From contig JAPMXV010000015.1 in NCBI GenBank assembly GCA_026936335.1, positions 280,481 to 344,480 on the forward strand: DNA of 64,000 nt. Reading direction: 5' to 3'. A model generated the notes under the pieces. The model was not told the origin of the DNA. It searched no databases and saw only the letters and a program-made list of their open reading frames with translations. Position numbers and translations under genes: made by a program. Origin of the DNA: Mantamonas sphyraenae (Eukaryota; CRuMs; Mantamonadidae). Below, piece by piece: positions 34,732 to 47,155 of this stretch (position 1 is the first letter of the stretch; the number at the start of each line of letters is the position of its first letter).

Positions 34732-36726
34732 TCAGCGTTCGGATTTGGTGCGGAACAAGGTCTCGTCGTCACCAAACTCGACCGTGCGGGTTTCGGCGTC
34801 GTAGTTGGTGGTGCCGTTTAGGATGCAGTCGACAGCGTGCTCGAGGTTCCAGAAGATGCGGATGGTGTCATGGGAGCGGACTTCGATGGCAATGCCGAAG
34901 GAGGGGCTCTGCTTTCGCTGGGTGAGTGTCTTTTTGGTTGTCTCGCGGCTTTCCGCTTCCTTGGCACTGAGGATGACAGCCTGCTCACCACCGACGAGGA
35001 GATTGACCTCTGGGTTGTGCACGACGTCTTCGAGGGTGCTGCCGTGGACAGAGGCGTAGAGGGTGATGCCACGGTGAGAGATGGATTGCGCGGCGTGGCA
35101 TTCGTCCTTGTTCCCAATCTCATCGATGATGAGCGTGTTGATGGAATGGTTCTCCACAGCCTGAATCATGATGTGGTGTTGCTTCTTGCCACGTGGGACT
35201 GCCATGCAGCGGGAGCGGCCGACGCTACGGTGAGGTCGCCTCCCAGCACCACAGATCTCGCTGCTGCTGTCCACAATGACCACACGGCGGTTCTGGGAGG
35301 CATAGCGGGCAATTGCACGCAGGAATGTGGTCTTTCCCACACCGGGTGGACCGATGAGGAGCACGGATTGCATGCTGTCGACGACATCAAGCATGGCCAG
35401 GATGCTGTGGCTGCGTGCCTTGCCAATGCGGCAAGTGAGGCCTCGCACTGCGTTGTAGGTGTCACGGATGGCAGCAATGCGGTGGAGGCTGTCGGCGAGG
35501 GTGACGCGCTCACGATGATCAAAGTCGCGTTCGGAGGTGAGCTGCGCCACAACCTCGTTGAGCATCTCCTCTGTGACCTCGATCTCGTCCAGGTATACCG
35601 TTTGGCGTCCTTCCAGGTAGATGGTGACAGGGTGTCCGACATCGAGGAGGACGTCTGTGATGGAGGGCTCGCGTCCGTCCATGTGGTCGAGGAAGCCCAC
35701 GTTCTCGTCAAGGAGCTCGAGAAAGTCTGTGAGTTCGGTGTGGACAAGCTCAGGGTCGTCCATGAACTCGGCGTCGATCTGCTGCCAGTCCGAGGTGGTT
35801 GTGGATGGGGTGTGGGGTTTGGAGATGAGTTCATCGCGGAGGTACATGGAGGAGGAGGATGAGGAGGATGAGGAGGATGAGGATGAGGATGAGGAGGAGG
35901 TGTTGGGGGTCAGCAGGGAGTAGAGCTTGAGCAGAGGGGCCACGTCGTGGGCCGCGTAAAGCTGGAGCTGCGGGGAGAGAGGGGGAGAAGCCCAGTTGTG
36001 CGTGATGTTGTCCTTCTCAGGATTGACGGGTAGGTTGTACCACTGGAGGACCTTGTTGAAGCCGGCCCTGGCAATGCCCGTGGTTTCTTGAAATGCAACC
36101 TGCGTGTCAAACACGTTCTGGAGGTTGATCTCGTTCTTTTGCAACCACAACCCATCCTGGCGCGGGTCGTGAAAGACCTTTGTGATCTCAGGGTCTTCAA
36201 GGATGTCCTTGACGAAGGAGGTGCAGATGGACTCCAGAGTGGCGACGAAGAAAATGAAGATCTTTTCCTCGATGTTCATCTGAATCACGCAGAGGCGGTT
36301 CTTGTTCTTGGATGTGGACCACTCGCAGTCACATCCAACGACGGTTGGCTTGTGAGACAAGGCACGGTACGTGGACTCGGCCTGTTGGAGAGCGTCCTTG
36401 GTGGCAACGTACGTCCACTTGAGGGCAGATGCAGTCGGCTTGGTTCCGGATGCAGTCAGGGGTTTCTTGGAAGAAGAAGAGCTGGTGTTGAACGCACCCT
36501 TGTAGACGATTGTTTTGTGGGCCTTCACATGGAGAAGGTGTTGTTCATGCGCAAAGTGGTAGAGGAGAGCGCTCACGCCTGAGAAGCCCGGCAAGATTGT
36601 CGTGGTGATGAGGGTCTCGAGGTCCTCTCGGGACGTGGGACGAACGTCAGGGTGTTCCATCATCCACTGGTAGAATGTGATGTACTTTGTCTTGTTGCTT
36701 CCCGCAGTGGCGAATGAGATGGACAT
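34732..36726 (-). CDS. 3'-5' exonuclease fused to SpoIIIAA/Ycf45-type ATPase
   Basis: 664 residues, single exon; the start at 36726 has a GCCACC-ATG context. The N-terminal 100 residues are helical and unassigned. Residues about 135-310 are an RNase D/WRN-like DEDD 3'-5' exonuclease: motif I VVGCDCEWS, motif II FHDPRQDGLWL, motif III YAAHDVAPLL, so the catalytic acidic residues appear present. A Ser run separates it from a P-loop ATPase (residues about 420-620): LTCRIGKARSHSILAMLDVV, Walker A GPPGVGKTTFLRAIA, VVIVDSSSEICG, Walker B LIIDEIG, YASVHGSTLEDVVHNPEVN. That pattern is typical of the SpoIIIAA/Ycf45 family known from bacteria, cyanobacteria and plastids. Role is probably nucleic-acid processing, but substrate and compartment are unknown; I see no clear organelle-targeting peptide. 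It lies 98 bp upstream of receptor B on the same strand. Confidence 0.87.
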   Translation of the reverse strand: MSISFATAGSNKTKYITFYQWMMEHPDVRPTSREDLETLITTTILPGFSGVSALLYHFAHEQHLLHVKAHKTIVYKGAFNTSSSSSKKPLTASGTKPTASALKWTYVATKDALQQAESTYRALSHKPTVVGCDCEWSTSKNKNRLCVIQMNIEEKIFIFFVATLESICTSFVKDILEDPEITKVFHDPRQDGLWLQKNEINLQNVFDTQVAFQETTGIARAGFNKVLQWYNLPVNPEKDNITHNWASPPLSPQLQLYAAHDVAPLLKLYSLLTPNTSSSSSSSSSSSSSSSSSMYLRDELISKPHTPSTTTSDWQQIDAEFMDDPELVHTELTDFLELLDENVGFLDHMDGREPSITDVLLDVGHPVTIYLEGRQTVYLDEIEVTEEMLNEVVAQLTSERDFDHRERVTLADSLHRIAAIRDTYNAVRGLTCRIGKARSHSILAMLDVVDSMQSVLLIGPPGVGKTTFLRAIARYASQNRRVVIVDSSSEICGAGRRPHRSVGRSRCMAVPRGKKQHHIMIQAVENHSINTLIIDEIGNKDECHAAQSISHRGITLYASVHGSTLEDVVHNPEVNLLVGGEQAVILSAKEAESRETTKKTLTQRKQSPSFGIAIEVRSHDTIRIFWNLEHAVDCILNGTTNYDAETRTVEFGDDETLFRTKSER

Positions 36727-37252
36727 GGTGGCGAAACGATTCCGCGGTGGTGATGCTTTGGTTTGGATGGGTCAAAAGGCGCACGGCAGAACCATCCGTT
36801 GTTAACCTCCAGATGCAGTCATGCAGGGCCCTGGGTGTGGGGCGGGGTAGGGATTGGGGAGTGGGTCCGCCTTCAGCATCCCGGGCGAGGTTTGGTCGGA
36901 TGATGAGGGTTCTGTGGCATTCCTGGAAGGTTGGCATTGCAGTGGATCCATGTTTGGACGGGCTGGTGGGTGGTCATGTGCAGGGGGCCACGACGGCGTT
37001 TGGAACGTCTCCGGACGCCTGGTCAAAGCTTCCCCAACTCTCGCTCACAAATTGCACGGGGAGACCACGAGCATGCGAATAGGCGTGGGGTGCTCTGTGA
37101 GGGATGGTGGTCCCCGGGGGAATGTTGCTTGTCTGAGTGTGCTCTAGATGTGTGTTTGCGGAAGCTTCTGGGACGCGAGCGGGCTTCTTTTTGCGTTTCG
37201 AAGGAAACGTCCAACTGCTCGCAGGCGCCCAAAACATCTGTCCCCGGGTCGC
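36727..37252. other. Intergenic region between divergent exonuclease-ATPase and receptor C
   Basis: 526 bp with no ORF that looks coding. Expected to hold both promoters; no repeat or RNA gene recognised. Confidence 0.5.
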
Positions 37253-40200
37253 ATGGAGATGCAGAGGATATCCAGGGCGGGACTTTTGCTTGTAAGTGCA
37301 TTGCGGGGCACGGGATGTGCGGATGAGAGTGAGCTTGACGTCCGTGGGGCGAAACGCTGAAACGTCACCAAATGCCGCGCCGACAAGTTGCAGGTTTTCG
37401 TGCTGCTGGTGGCCATCCAAAGCGTGCCAGCACGCGCAAGCAGTGCAACAGATAGCCATTGGACCCAACAGTACACAGGGACAGAAACCAGTGGATTGGC
37501 GTTCACAACAACAGGTTTGCTGCACTCAAGTATTTCGCTTTCCGGATCCAGTTCGAAATTCACAACATTCGTTGCGAACGGAAGCATGTCGAACAGCATC
37601 ACGGCGACATATGCCCACCCAAACATTCGATGGAGCAACAGTGATTCGAGGATAGCCAGCAGTGGACAGAGTGGCTCCAACGCAGAGGTGGGCAAGCGCA
37701 CGGCGAGTTTAGCGGAGGCGTTCCGCGCAACTTGGCTTTCCAACAGCGGCATCACGGCACGAAGCTTGGCTGTGGCGTCGAACGGGGACATGTTTGTGTG
37801 CGGCTCGTCTTCCAACACTGTGGATGGGCAAAGCAACTCGGGGAGCACGGACATGTTTGTGGCACGCGTCAACGGCGGAACGGGAGCGCGGACCTGGTTC
37901 AGGCAATGGGGTGGTCTGGGGACAGACCACGGCATGGGGGTGGCAGTCGACTCGGACAACAATGTGTACGTTGCCGGATATACCGGCACATGGCTGACCG
38001 GAGTGACACAGGCTGCGTTGATGAAGTATGGGCCGACGGGCACGCAGGCCTGGACCCGCGAGTGGGGCCCCGGTGGGAACGATTATGCGTATGGAGTGCA
38101 CGTGAATGGCACCCAAGTGTTTGTGGTGGGTGCGACAAACGGCGACATGGACGGAGAGACAAACCCAGGCGGCACCACAGCGTTTGTGGCTGTGTACAGC
38201 ACCGCCGGCGTCAAGAGCTGGACCCGTCTGGTGGGCTCGTCTTCCACAGACGTGGCATACACAGTGTGCACTGTGGCAGATGGATTGCTGGTGGCAGGCA
38301 CGACGACTGGATCGTTTGCGCCGTTTGCAAACAACGGGGGAGCCGATGTCTTTTTGGCCGAGCTCAGCACACAAGGCAGCACTGTGAATGTGCGCCAATG
38401 GGGAACGGCGTCTGCAGAAACGGTGCTGGACATGAGCTGTTCCAGCGACACGCGTGTGGCTGTGGGTGGCAAGACGGATGGAGCATTTGCCGGGCAGACA
38501 AACGACGGCACCAAAGACGCGTACGTGAGCGTGGTCAAGGCCCAGTGTCGCGCAGGAAGCAGTGGGTATCTGTGTGAACCGTGCGCAGCTGGCTCATGGA
38601 GTTCCAGTGGCGCAGTGACAGCATGCACACTGTGTGCAGCCGGCAAGTTTGGGAATGTCAGCGAGGCGACAAGCTCAGACCAATGCTTCTCGTGTCCAGG
38701 AAACACGTTTTCATCAGCCGCAGGGGCGTCGACATGCATAGCATGTGATGCAGGCAACAAGACAACGGGCACGGGGTGTGAGGTCGACGTCAACGTGGCC
38801 ACGCCGTCTGCGTGTGCCGTTGTGGGGGCCTCGGGGTCGATTGGTCGCGCAGACGGAGTGCTGCGGACATTCACCGTTCAGGCTCGCAATGGCAATGGCG
38901 CAAACTTGACCCACGCAGACGCCGTGTTTACAGCGTCGCTGGTGCACGGCGGCAGTGGAGAGGCAGTGCCTGTGGCATTTGTCGTGTTGGACGCTGCGCA
39001 AGGGCTGGAGCAAGGCCAGTTTAATGCCACACGTGCCGGTGGGTATTCTTTGCAAGTGCGCGTGGATGGGAATGATGTGGGGGGTGCACAGTCTCTCAGT
39101 TTGCTGCCTGGCGTGGTGAAAGCAGCACGCACGATCTCGAGCGGTGGCGGATTGAGCTCTGCCGTGGCAGGTGCGGGTGCTGTGTTTCATCTGCGCACGA
39201 TGGATGTGTATGGCAACAATCTCACGGATTCAAGTGTGGGATTGAGCATGAGCATGCACGGTGCCGGCGTCGGGGCGAGTGTGCCCCTCGGCGTCGTGGC
39301 TGGCGCATGGCCCGGGTTGTTTGATGTCAGCTACAACGCCACCGTGAGTGGTACGTACACTCTGAGTGTAGATATTGGGGGTACGGGTGTTCCCGGCTCG
39401 CCCTTTGGCGTTTCTGTGGCGACGGCTCCGGAGGATGTGAACAATGCGGTGGTGGCGGGTGTGCAGGATGTGGTTGCTGGCGACGGTGGCGTGTTTACAG
39501 TGCAACAGAGAGATGCGTTTGGGAACAATGTGACATCGGGTGGTGTGTTGGCTGTGGGGCTGGGTGGAGTGGTGGAAGCGCTGGGTGGAGGCTTGTCGCA
39601 GGTGCGGTACAACCTGACCGTGAGCGGAGTGTACGAGCTCCCTGTACAGATTGGCGGAGTGCACGTGCTTGGATCTCCTTTTACGGTGAATGTGGCGACG
39701 GCAGTGGAGGATGTGGGAAACACGGTGGTGGTTGGTGTGCAGGATGTGGTTGCTGGTGCCGGTGGCGTGTTTACCGTGCAGCGCAGAGATGCGTTTGGGA
39801 ACAATGTGACAACGGGTGGCGTGTTGGCTGTGGGGCTGGGTGGAGTGGTGGACGCGCTGGGTGGAGGGCTGTCGCAGGTGCGGTACAACCTGACCGTGAG
39901 CGGAGTGTATGAGCTCCCTGTACAGATTGGCGGAGTGCATGTGCCTGGATCCCCATTCTCTGTCACAGTGTCACCTAATAGTGACTCTGTGAGCAATGCG
40001 GTGGTGGCGGGCGTGCAGGATGTGATTGCCGGCGCCGGTGGCGTGTTTACAGTTCAGCGCAGGGATGCGTTTGGAAACAACGTGACCACTGGTGAAGCGC
40101 TCACGGTGGGATTGGATGGTGTGGTGGAAGCACTTGGAGACGGGCTGTCTCGTGTGCGGTACAACGTGACGGTGAGCGGAGTGTATGCGCTGCAGGTGCA

Positions 40201-43200
40201 GATTGGAGGTGTCCACACGCCTGGATCGCCATTTTCCGTGGCTGTTGCTCCGGCAATCGAGGCCGTGGGCAACGCAGTGGTGGTCGGTGTGCAGGATATG
40301 GTGGCTGGTGCTGGTGGAGCGTACACCGTGCAGCAGCGAGACGCGTTTGGAAACAATGTGACAACGGGTGGCGTGTTGACTGTCGGTCTCAACGGAACGG
40401 TGACCGCACTGGGGTCTGGGTTGTCGCATGTGCGTTTCAACCTCACAGTGGTCGGCATGTATGACCTGCCAGTGCGTATTGGTGGTGTTCACGTGCCGGG
40501 ATCGCCGTTTCCGGTCGCCGTGACCGCCGCACCAGCCAATGCGGATGTCTCCAGGCTTGTTTCGACCCCTGCTGCCATTATTGCAGCTGGTACACCCACT
40601 TCTGCAGAGGTGCTTGTGCAGGATGCGTTTGGCAACAACCGCAGTGCGGGCGTGGATCTGGGATTGCTCAGCGGCGACCTGCCCATGCACTTTGTGGCCG
40701 TGTCTGGTAGTGTGTATGCGGGAGCGCTCAACGTGACGTTGGCAGGCGCATACGCAGTTGGTGTGCGTCTGGGGGCGTCGCATGTGTCGGGATCGCCCTT
40801 TGCGTTGCAGGTGACGCACAACGTGGTTGCGCGTGCCGCTGTGTCTCCAGTTGCGCAGACTGTGCAAGCAGGGACCAATGGCACGTGGGAGTTGGAAGTG
40901 CAGGATGTGTATGGCAACAATGTCACAGACGCACTGGCCGTGGAGGCATGGCTTCAACGCGAGGACGTGCGTGTCAATGTGACGATCACCAGCAATCACC
41001 CATACGTGCTTGCGTTCAATGCCACCGTGAGTGGATCGTACACTCTGATGGTGCGCACGGGTGGCAACACGACCGTGTCGACTGGCGAGCTGACGGTGGT
41101 GCCGGGTCCGGCTGTGGCTTCGCAGACACTGCTGCGCAACACCTCGGCCGTTCAGGACCAGGAAATCCCACCCGAAGGCGTATCACGTGTGTTTGAAGTG
41201 CAGGCACGAGATCGGTTTGGCAACGGTGTGCCGTCGGCTGTGGTCGAGGGCTGGCTCAGCGGCGCAGCCATCTCGGACACACAGGTGACGTTTAGCAACG
41301 CGTCCTCAGCCGCAGTGTTTCGTGCACGCGTGGATATAGTGGCCTTTGGCACCTTTGTGATGAATGTGACTGTTGACGGCGTGGCTGTGCCGGGCAGTCC
41401 GTTTGCCTTTCTCCTGAAGCCGGGCGATCCTGTGCTGCAACGTGTAGAACCCAACGTGGCGCCCATTGGCGGAGGCATTACGCTGGATATCATTGGACGC
41501 TTCTTCATTGTGGGTTCGCAGGTTGTGATGAGCCGTGGGGAGGGGGCGAATGAGACACAGGCCACGGGATGCACGGTGGTGGCGGAGGATCTGATCCGCT
41601 GCACGGCGCCTGCATCGCCGCACACATCCACGTACGCGACCACACTGCGCGTGCTGTTCAACAGTGGCAGCAACGAGACACAGGCGATCCCGTTTACGTT
41701 TTACAAGCCGGGGCCGCTGGTGAACGAGGCGCGCAGTGGGCCGGCGAGCGGCGGAGGCACGCGACTGGCTGTGCGTGGCCAGGAGCTGCCGCTGGGCGCC
41801 AACAAGATCACGTGTGTGTACAACGTGTCGTCTGGGGCCACGTGGACGGGAACAGGCAGCGTGGTGAACAGCACGGTGCTGGAATGTGTGACGCCCACAT
41901 TTGGTGGCGTGGTTCGCTCGGGCATCCGTTTGTACGTGTCTCTGGATGGCCAGGTGTTTGTGGCGCAGCCTGCGACGCTGACGACGTATGCCATGAGTGT
42001 GACAAGCTTTGCGCCTGCGTTTGTGCCCAAGTGGAAGTCTGTGCGCGTGCGTGTGCAAGGAACTGGGCTGCAGACATTGCCCGAGCTTGCACGTTGGCAA
42101 TTCGTGGCCGCTGGACCCAGTGGGCAGACTCTGGAGCTGCGCAAGGCACTACCGAGCAACGGAAGCAGTGTGGTGGAGCTGGATCTGCCTTCGTTTGACA
42201 GCATGACAGCGTTTGCGGCGGGGACGGTGCGTCAACTGAGCATCCGTGTGGCGCCGAACGGCGAGCAGTTTCTGGCGGACACTCTGGTGGCACAGCTGTA
42301 CCAGGAGCACGGCGTATCCAGTGTGTCTCCGAGTGCCATGGCCAACAACGTGGATGGGCTGACGGTGGATCTGGCGCCTGCTGCGGGCCAGCTGTTTGTG
42401 GACACTCTCGGCGCAGCACGCGTGAGCGTGGCCCCGCGCAACTTGACACTGAACGCGACGTTTGTGAGCACCAGTGTGCTGCGTGTGACGATGCCTGCAC
42501 TGAATGCAAGCGATGGCACGTCGCTTGCGCTGCGCGTGGCGCTGAACGGCGAAGAGTACACGCCGGCCAACGTGAGCATGAGCGTGTTCCGCCTGGACAC
42601 AGCTCGTCCCACGTGGGGACCACTGAGTGGCAACACTCTGGTGACCATGCGTGGCGTGGGCTTTGTGCAGCCTGTGCCTGGTCAGGTGCTGTGTCGCTTC
42701 GGGAGCAGTCTCGCGGCTGTGTCGGCCACGATTGCCAGTGCCAGTGAGATTACATGCCGCACTCCGGATGTGGGCTTGCAAACAGGCAGCGAACAGGTTT
42801 TTGTGACGCTGAATGGGCAGCAGTTTGTGACGAGCGATGTTGCGGCGATGGCGTTTTCTGCGCCGCCAACATTCACGAGCATCGAGCCTGCACGGGTGGC
42901 GGAGAATCTTCCGCAGGATTTGATTCTTCACGGTACAGGATTTGTGAACGCGAGTGTGATTGTGGTGCGTGTGGACTCTGTGGCGATCTGATAGGCGAAC
43001 GTATGGATGCAACGCGCATCCGCGTGCCGCTGCCGAGCATTGCACAGGGAAGCTACGTGGTGCGACTGTCGCTGAACGATGGCGTGCAGTTTGTGACCAC
43101 GCAGTACACGCTGACAGTGGTGCGTCCTGTGCTGACGGCCATGCAGCCGTTGAGCGGCCCGGAGCAAGGCGGCACAGTGGTGACGCTGACTGGCACAGGC

Positions 43201-46200
43201 TTTGTGGCCCACCCCATCACAGGCAGGGTGCGTGTGTGTGTGGGCAACGCCACGGCAGATGTGATACCTCAGAGCGAGACGACGGTGGTTCTGTCGACGA
43301 TGGATCTGCGCAACCAAGTGCCCGAAAGCATGCCCCGCTCGCAGCTGGCCAAGCTGAGTGTGGACGTAAGCACGAATGTGGGTGGGAATGTCACGCAGAG
43401 TGGCACTTACTTTGAGGTGTACCGTGTGCCGGTGATGGACACGGTGGCGCCCACGTCGACGCGTGCGGCGGGTGGCAACACCCTCACGCTGACGGGCGAG
43501 TATGCGCAAACACGAGACGCCACACGTGTGCGTTTCAACGTCACAAGCCCAGGATTGCAGTGGCTGAGCGACCCCGTGGCAGCCATGGAGGGGACCACGG
43601 CCAACATGACCGTGGTGACGCCCACGTTGCCGATCGGCGCGCTGGAGACGGTGGACACAAGCTTGCTGGTGGCATTGAATGGGCAGAACTATGTGCGCAT
43701 GCCTCTTTCGTTGCTGTACTTTCAGAATGTGGCTGTGCAGCAGATCGGACGTGCGCTGGGGCCGACCAACATGGAGACGGAGGTGGCGTTGTTTGGCACC
43801 AACATGTTGGGGCTCCCCACGCTTACTGCGCGCTTTGGCGGGCAGGAAACACGCGAGTGCAGGGTGCTGACACGCACAGAGATGCGTTGTGTGACGCCCG
43901 CGTTGCCGGATGGGCTGCACACGGTTGAAATCGCCACCAACGGCGTCGATTTCACGTCGTGCAGCGGCGTACGATACAGCACGGCCAGTCCGCGTGTGCG
44001 CAGTGTCTCTCCACAGTCCGTGCCTGTGGTGGGCGGCACGGTGTTGACCATTGTGGGTGCGCAGCTGCTGAACAGCAGCGTGGGCAACTCGATGCTGCTG
44101 CGCCTGCGGTCCAACGAAACAGGCGCGGTTGTGCAGCAAGCAGTAGCATTGCGTGTGGATGACGATGGATCGCAGATGGAAGTGCAGATTGCTGCGTTGC
44201 CTTTGACGCTTGTGTCGTCGTCTGACGTGGAGCGTGTGCACCTGCTCTCCATGGCCGTGTCGACAGACTCTGGACGCACGTTTACCCCCGAGAAGCCAAT
44301 GGCGCTTCAGGTGTATTCGACGTCGGTGGTCAATGCCACGTGGCCGCAGGTGGCCAACGGCGCTGGTAGCACGGTGGTGTCTGTGCGCGGTGTGTTTGCC
44401 CAGCTGCGCGACACGCCGCAGGTGGAACTGCGAGACGGCGCAGGGTGGTCTGTGCGTGTGGCAGCCGAGCGCGTGGGCACATCCACCCTGCGTGTGGCTG
44501 TGCCAAAGTACGGAGGCACACTCGCACGGCCAGTGGTTGTCAAGATCTGGGTGGCCAACAACGGCCAGCAGCTGTATCCGACGTCGTCCAACCTGACGCT
44601 GCACGACACGGTGACCATTGCAAATCTTGATCCAGTTCGCAAGCAGCCTGGCGATGCGTTGGCAGTGACCATCCGAGGTGGTGGGTTTGTCGTTGGTGCG
44701 CCCGTTGTGCGCGTGCGCTTTGGCGACGAGGTGTTTACGCAGGTGCGTGTGGTGGATGAGGGTACACTGGTGGTGCAGACCCCTTCCACACAGGCACGTG
44801 GCACGTTTCCACCCGAAGTCTCGTTTGACGACGGGCAGACGTGGAAGGGAGAGCCAGAAGTCACCTTTACGGTGTTCCCTTTGCCCGTGGAGTGTCCCAC
44901 GGGCACTCGCGCGTACAAGAATGATGGACCGGAGTTTTTGTCGGACTGTGAGTGCTCGCCGGGCTTCTACCACCCGCAACGGGAGCGTGGCAAGGCATGC
45001 ACACCATGTCCGCCAAACGCAGTGTGCGACGGTCAGGGCGCGCTTCCGTTGGCGCTTCCAGGCTATTTCCCCACAGGCGAGGGCGCTGGATTCCAGTTTA
45101 CGCGCTGTGCAGTGGAAAGCGCTTGCTTGGGCGGGAACGGAACGAGATGCGGCGATGGATACCAGGGCCGCTTGTGTGGTCAGTGCACCGACGGATTCTA
45201 CAAGCTGGGTGACTCGTGCCAGCTTGCCAGGAGAACTCAAACCTGTTCATGGTACTTGCTGGCGGGTGTGTTTGTCTGTATCTGAGCTGGGTGCGTGGCG
45301 AAGCACGCCATGCACAGAAGCGGAGTGGACGCGTGGCGTCGCTGGCCCTGACCCATCTTCAGGTGATGGCCACCTTTGCCGACTTCCGTCTAAGCTGGCC
45401 CGACAATGTGCGCACTGTGTTTGGCTACTTTTCCGTGGTCAACTTCAACCTGGACGCCGCGGCGCCAGAGTGTTCGCTGCAGAAGGCGTGGACGTACGAG
45501 ACGCGCTTCTGGTTCACCATGGCACTGCCTCTGATTGTGCTGCTGGGCATTCTGGCCCGCGTGGCTTTGCAGGAGCTGCACCACCGCATGGTGGTCGCCT
45601 GGCAATCTCGCAAAGAACTGGCACCACCTGCAGAGGAGTTGCAGGACCTTACCGACGAGGCACTCGACGAAGAGGACGTGGAAGATGCCTCGCAGTATCA
45701 ACTGGCCCTGCTGATGGCGCGAGATAGCATCGCGGAGCTGCTGATGACCACAGAACCCGTAGGTGCGGAAACCATGCGCTACGTGGTCAACGAGGTTGTG
45801 TTCACCACCCTCATCCTGTACATTACACTGTGTTCACGCGTCCTGGAAGTGTTTGACTGCGTCGAAGTGCGTCCGGGTCTGGTGGTCATGACCAGCCTGC
45901 CGGACGAAGAGTGCTGGGTCGCCGGTGGCGTACACATGCAATTGGTCCCCGGCGCAGCTGTGTTTCTGCTTCTGTACGTGCTGGGCATTCCTGCCCTGGC
46001 CCTGGGCATCATGTCCCGCGGCCGGGACCTGGAGTACCGCATGTCCGCTGACTTTCAGCAGCGCTTCAGCACGCTGTTCAGCAGGTACCGCGGTCGCTTT
46101 TTCTACTACGAAGGCTTTGTGTTGCTGCGCAAGGCCTCTGTGGTGGGCATCAACCTGTACGCAGCGTCACTGCCCGTGTTGCAAGGTCTGCTTGGCCTGA

Positions 46201-47069
46201 TCGCTCTGGGAACGGCCACCGTGATGCAGTTCCGATTTCGTCCGTACCGCACCAGCCTGCAGAACAACATGGAGAGCATCCTGTTTGTACATTCGCTGTT
46301 GCTACTTGTTGCGGGGATCATGTTTGTCACCGAGGGGTTGAACGTGCGCGGACAGGAAGCATGGGCCAACGGAACCATGACAGTGGCCATCTCGGTGATG
46401 GTGGTGTGTGTGCTCTACGTCAGTCTGGACATCTACCAGAACATCGTGGGCTGGAAGCGCCGATGGTTGATTGAAGGACAGGAAAACGGCGACGAGTACG
46501 CAGTGCGTGGCGATCGCCTCATGCTGCTCTTTAGCCAAATTCTCGCTGCAGACCACCTGCCAGACGCACAGGCCATGGTGTTTGATCAGCTGGATCTGGA
46601 CAGGCTGGCAGCGCTGGAAAAGGCGCTGCAGCAGATCGTCAACACGCGCGGCCTTTCTTCACACAGGCGGCGCTTTTCCCAACGGTGGAAGCGCATGCGG
46701 GAAGTGTGTGACTTGAGCAACATGGATCAAGTCCTGGGCTTCTTGCTGGATCCGAGTGAGGTGGAGAGCAAGCCGAAGGTCGAGCTCGAGAAGCTACTCA
46801 CGGCGCTGGCAAAGCGAAAGGAGGGAAGCGCCGCACGTCGCATAGCAGGAGCCCTGGGCATGCATATGGTGCACAGCATCTCCAACACCGTCCACCCTCT
46901 CAACGGAGCAGACAAGAGCGAGGCAGAGCAGCAATTCGCAGATGAGGAGCGGCCCACACAACACAGAACCACTCTACAGGAACTGCCTGTTCTCGCCACA
47001 GTGTCTCCGTTCCATGGCGTGGTCATGGGAGACGCCCAGGACTCGGACGAGGAGGAAGAAGAGGAGTGA
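37253..47069 (+). CDS. Giant receptor-like protein C: SBBP, GCC2/GCC3, filamin, TIG, 7TM
   Basis: Exon 1 (37253-37291, 13 codons) splices over a 102-bp intron to 37394, producing a clean signal peptide (MEMQRISRAGLLL then VFVLLVAIQSVPARA). About 3236 codons in all. Order: short SBBP-type region (about 115-390), Cys-rich GCC2/GCC3 segment (about 400-480), about nine filamin/ABP280-type repeats ending in GSPF motifs (about 490-1355), about ten TIG/IPT domains (1360-2510), EGF-like Cys cluster (2515-2625), multi-TM block (2630-3035; THLQVMATFADFRLSWPDNV) and an acidic C-terminus (DSDEEEEEE). Filamin plus TIG repeats suggest a long extracellular stalk. Two one-base frame breaks occur: near 42985 (VDSVAI stops, IGERMDATR continues) and at about 45224 (a G missing, spoiling the conserved GDSCQAC). 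Confidence 0.88.
39430..40260 (+). repeat. Tandem near-identical filamin-repeat codons, period about 273 bp
   Basis: Three consecutive filamin modules share long identical stretches (for example the segments encoding RDAFGNNVT and GGGLSQVRYNLTVSGVYELP), with periods close to 273 bp. This indicates recent internal duplication; flanking filamin modules are more diverged. Confidence 0.8.
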
Positions 47070-47155
47070 ACCAGCGACGTGATCAGTGGACCATGTGGCG
47101 AGCATGGGGGGAGCAGAAGGATCGGGCCGGGAACGAGGGAGGTCACACCGGGTGG

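Noticed and set aside
34837-35862. 341-codon plus-strand ORF opposite the exonuclease-ATPase
   Set aside because: The opposite strand carries Walker A/B and exonuclease motifs in an intact frame, so this ORF is a shadow.
34732-36726. Evidence of plastid ancestry from the Ycf45-like domain
   Set aside because: The family is also bacterial, no transit peptide or other plastid gene is visible, and one domain cannot establish ancestry.
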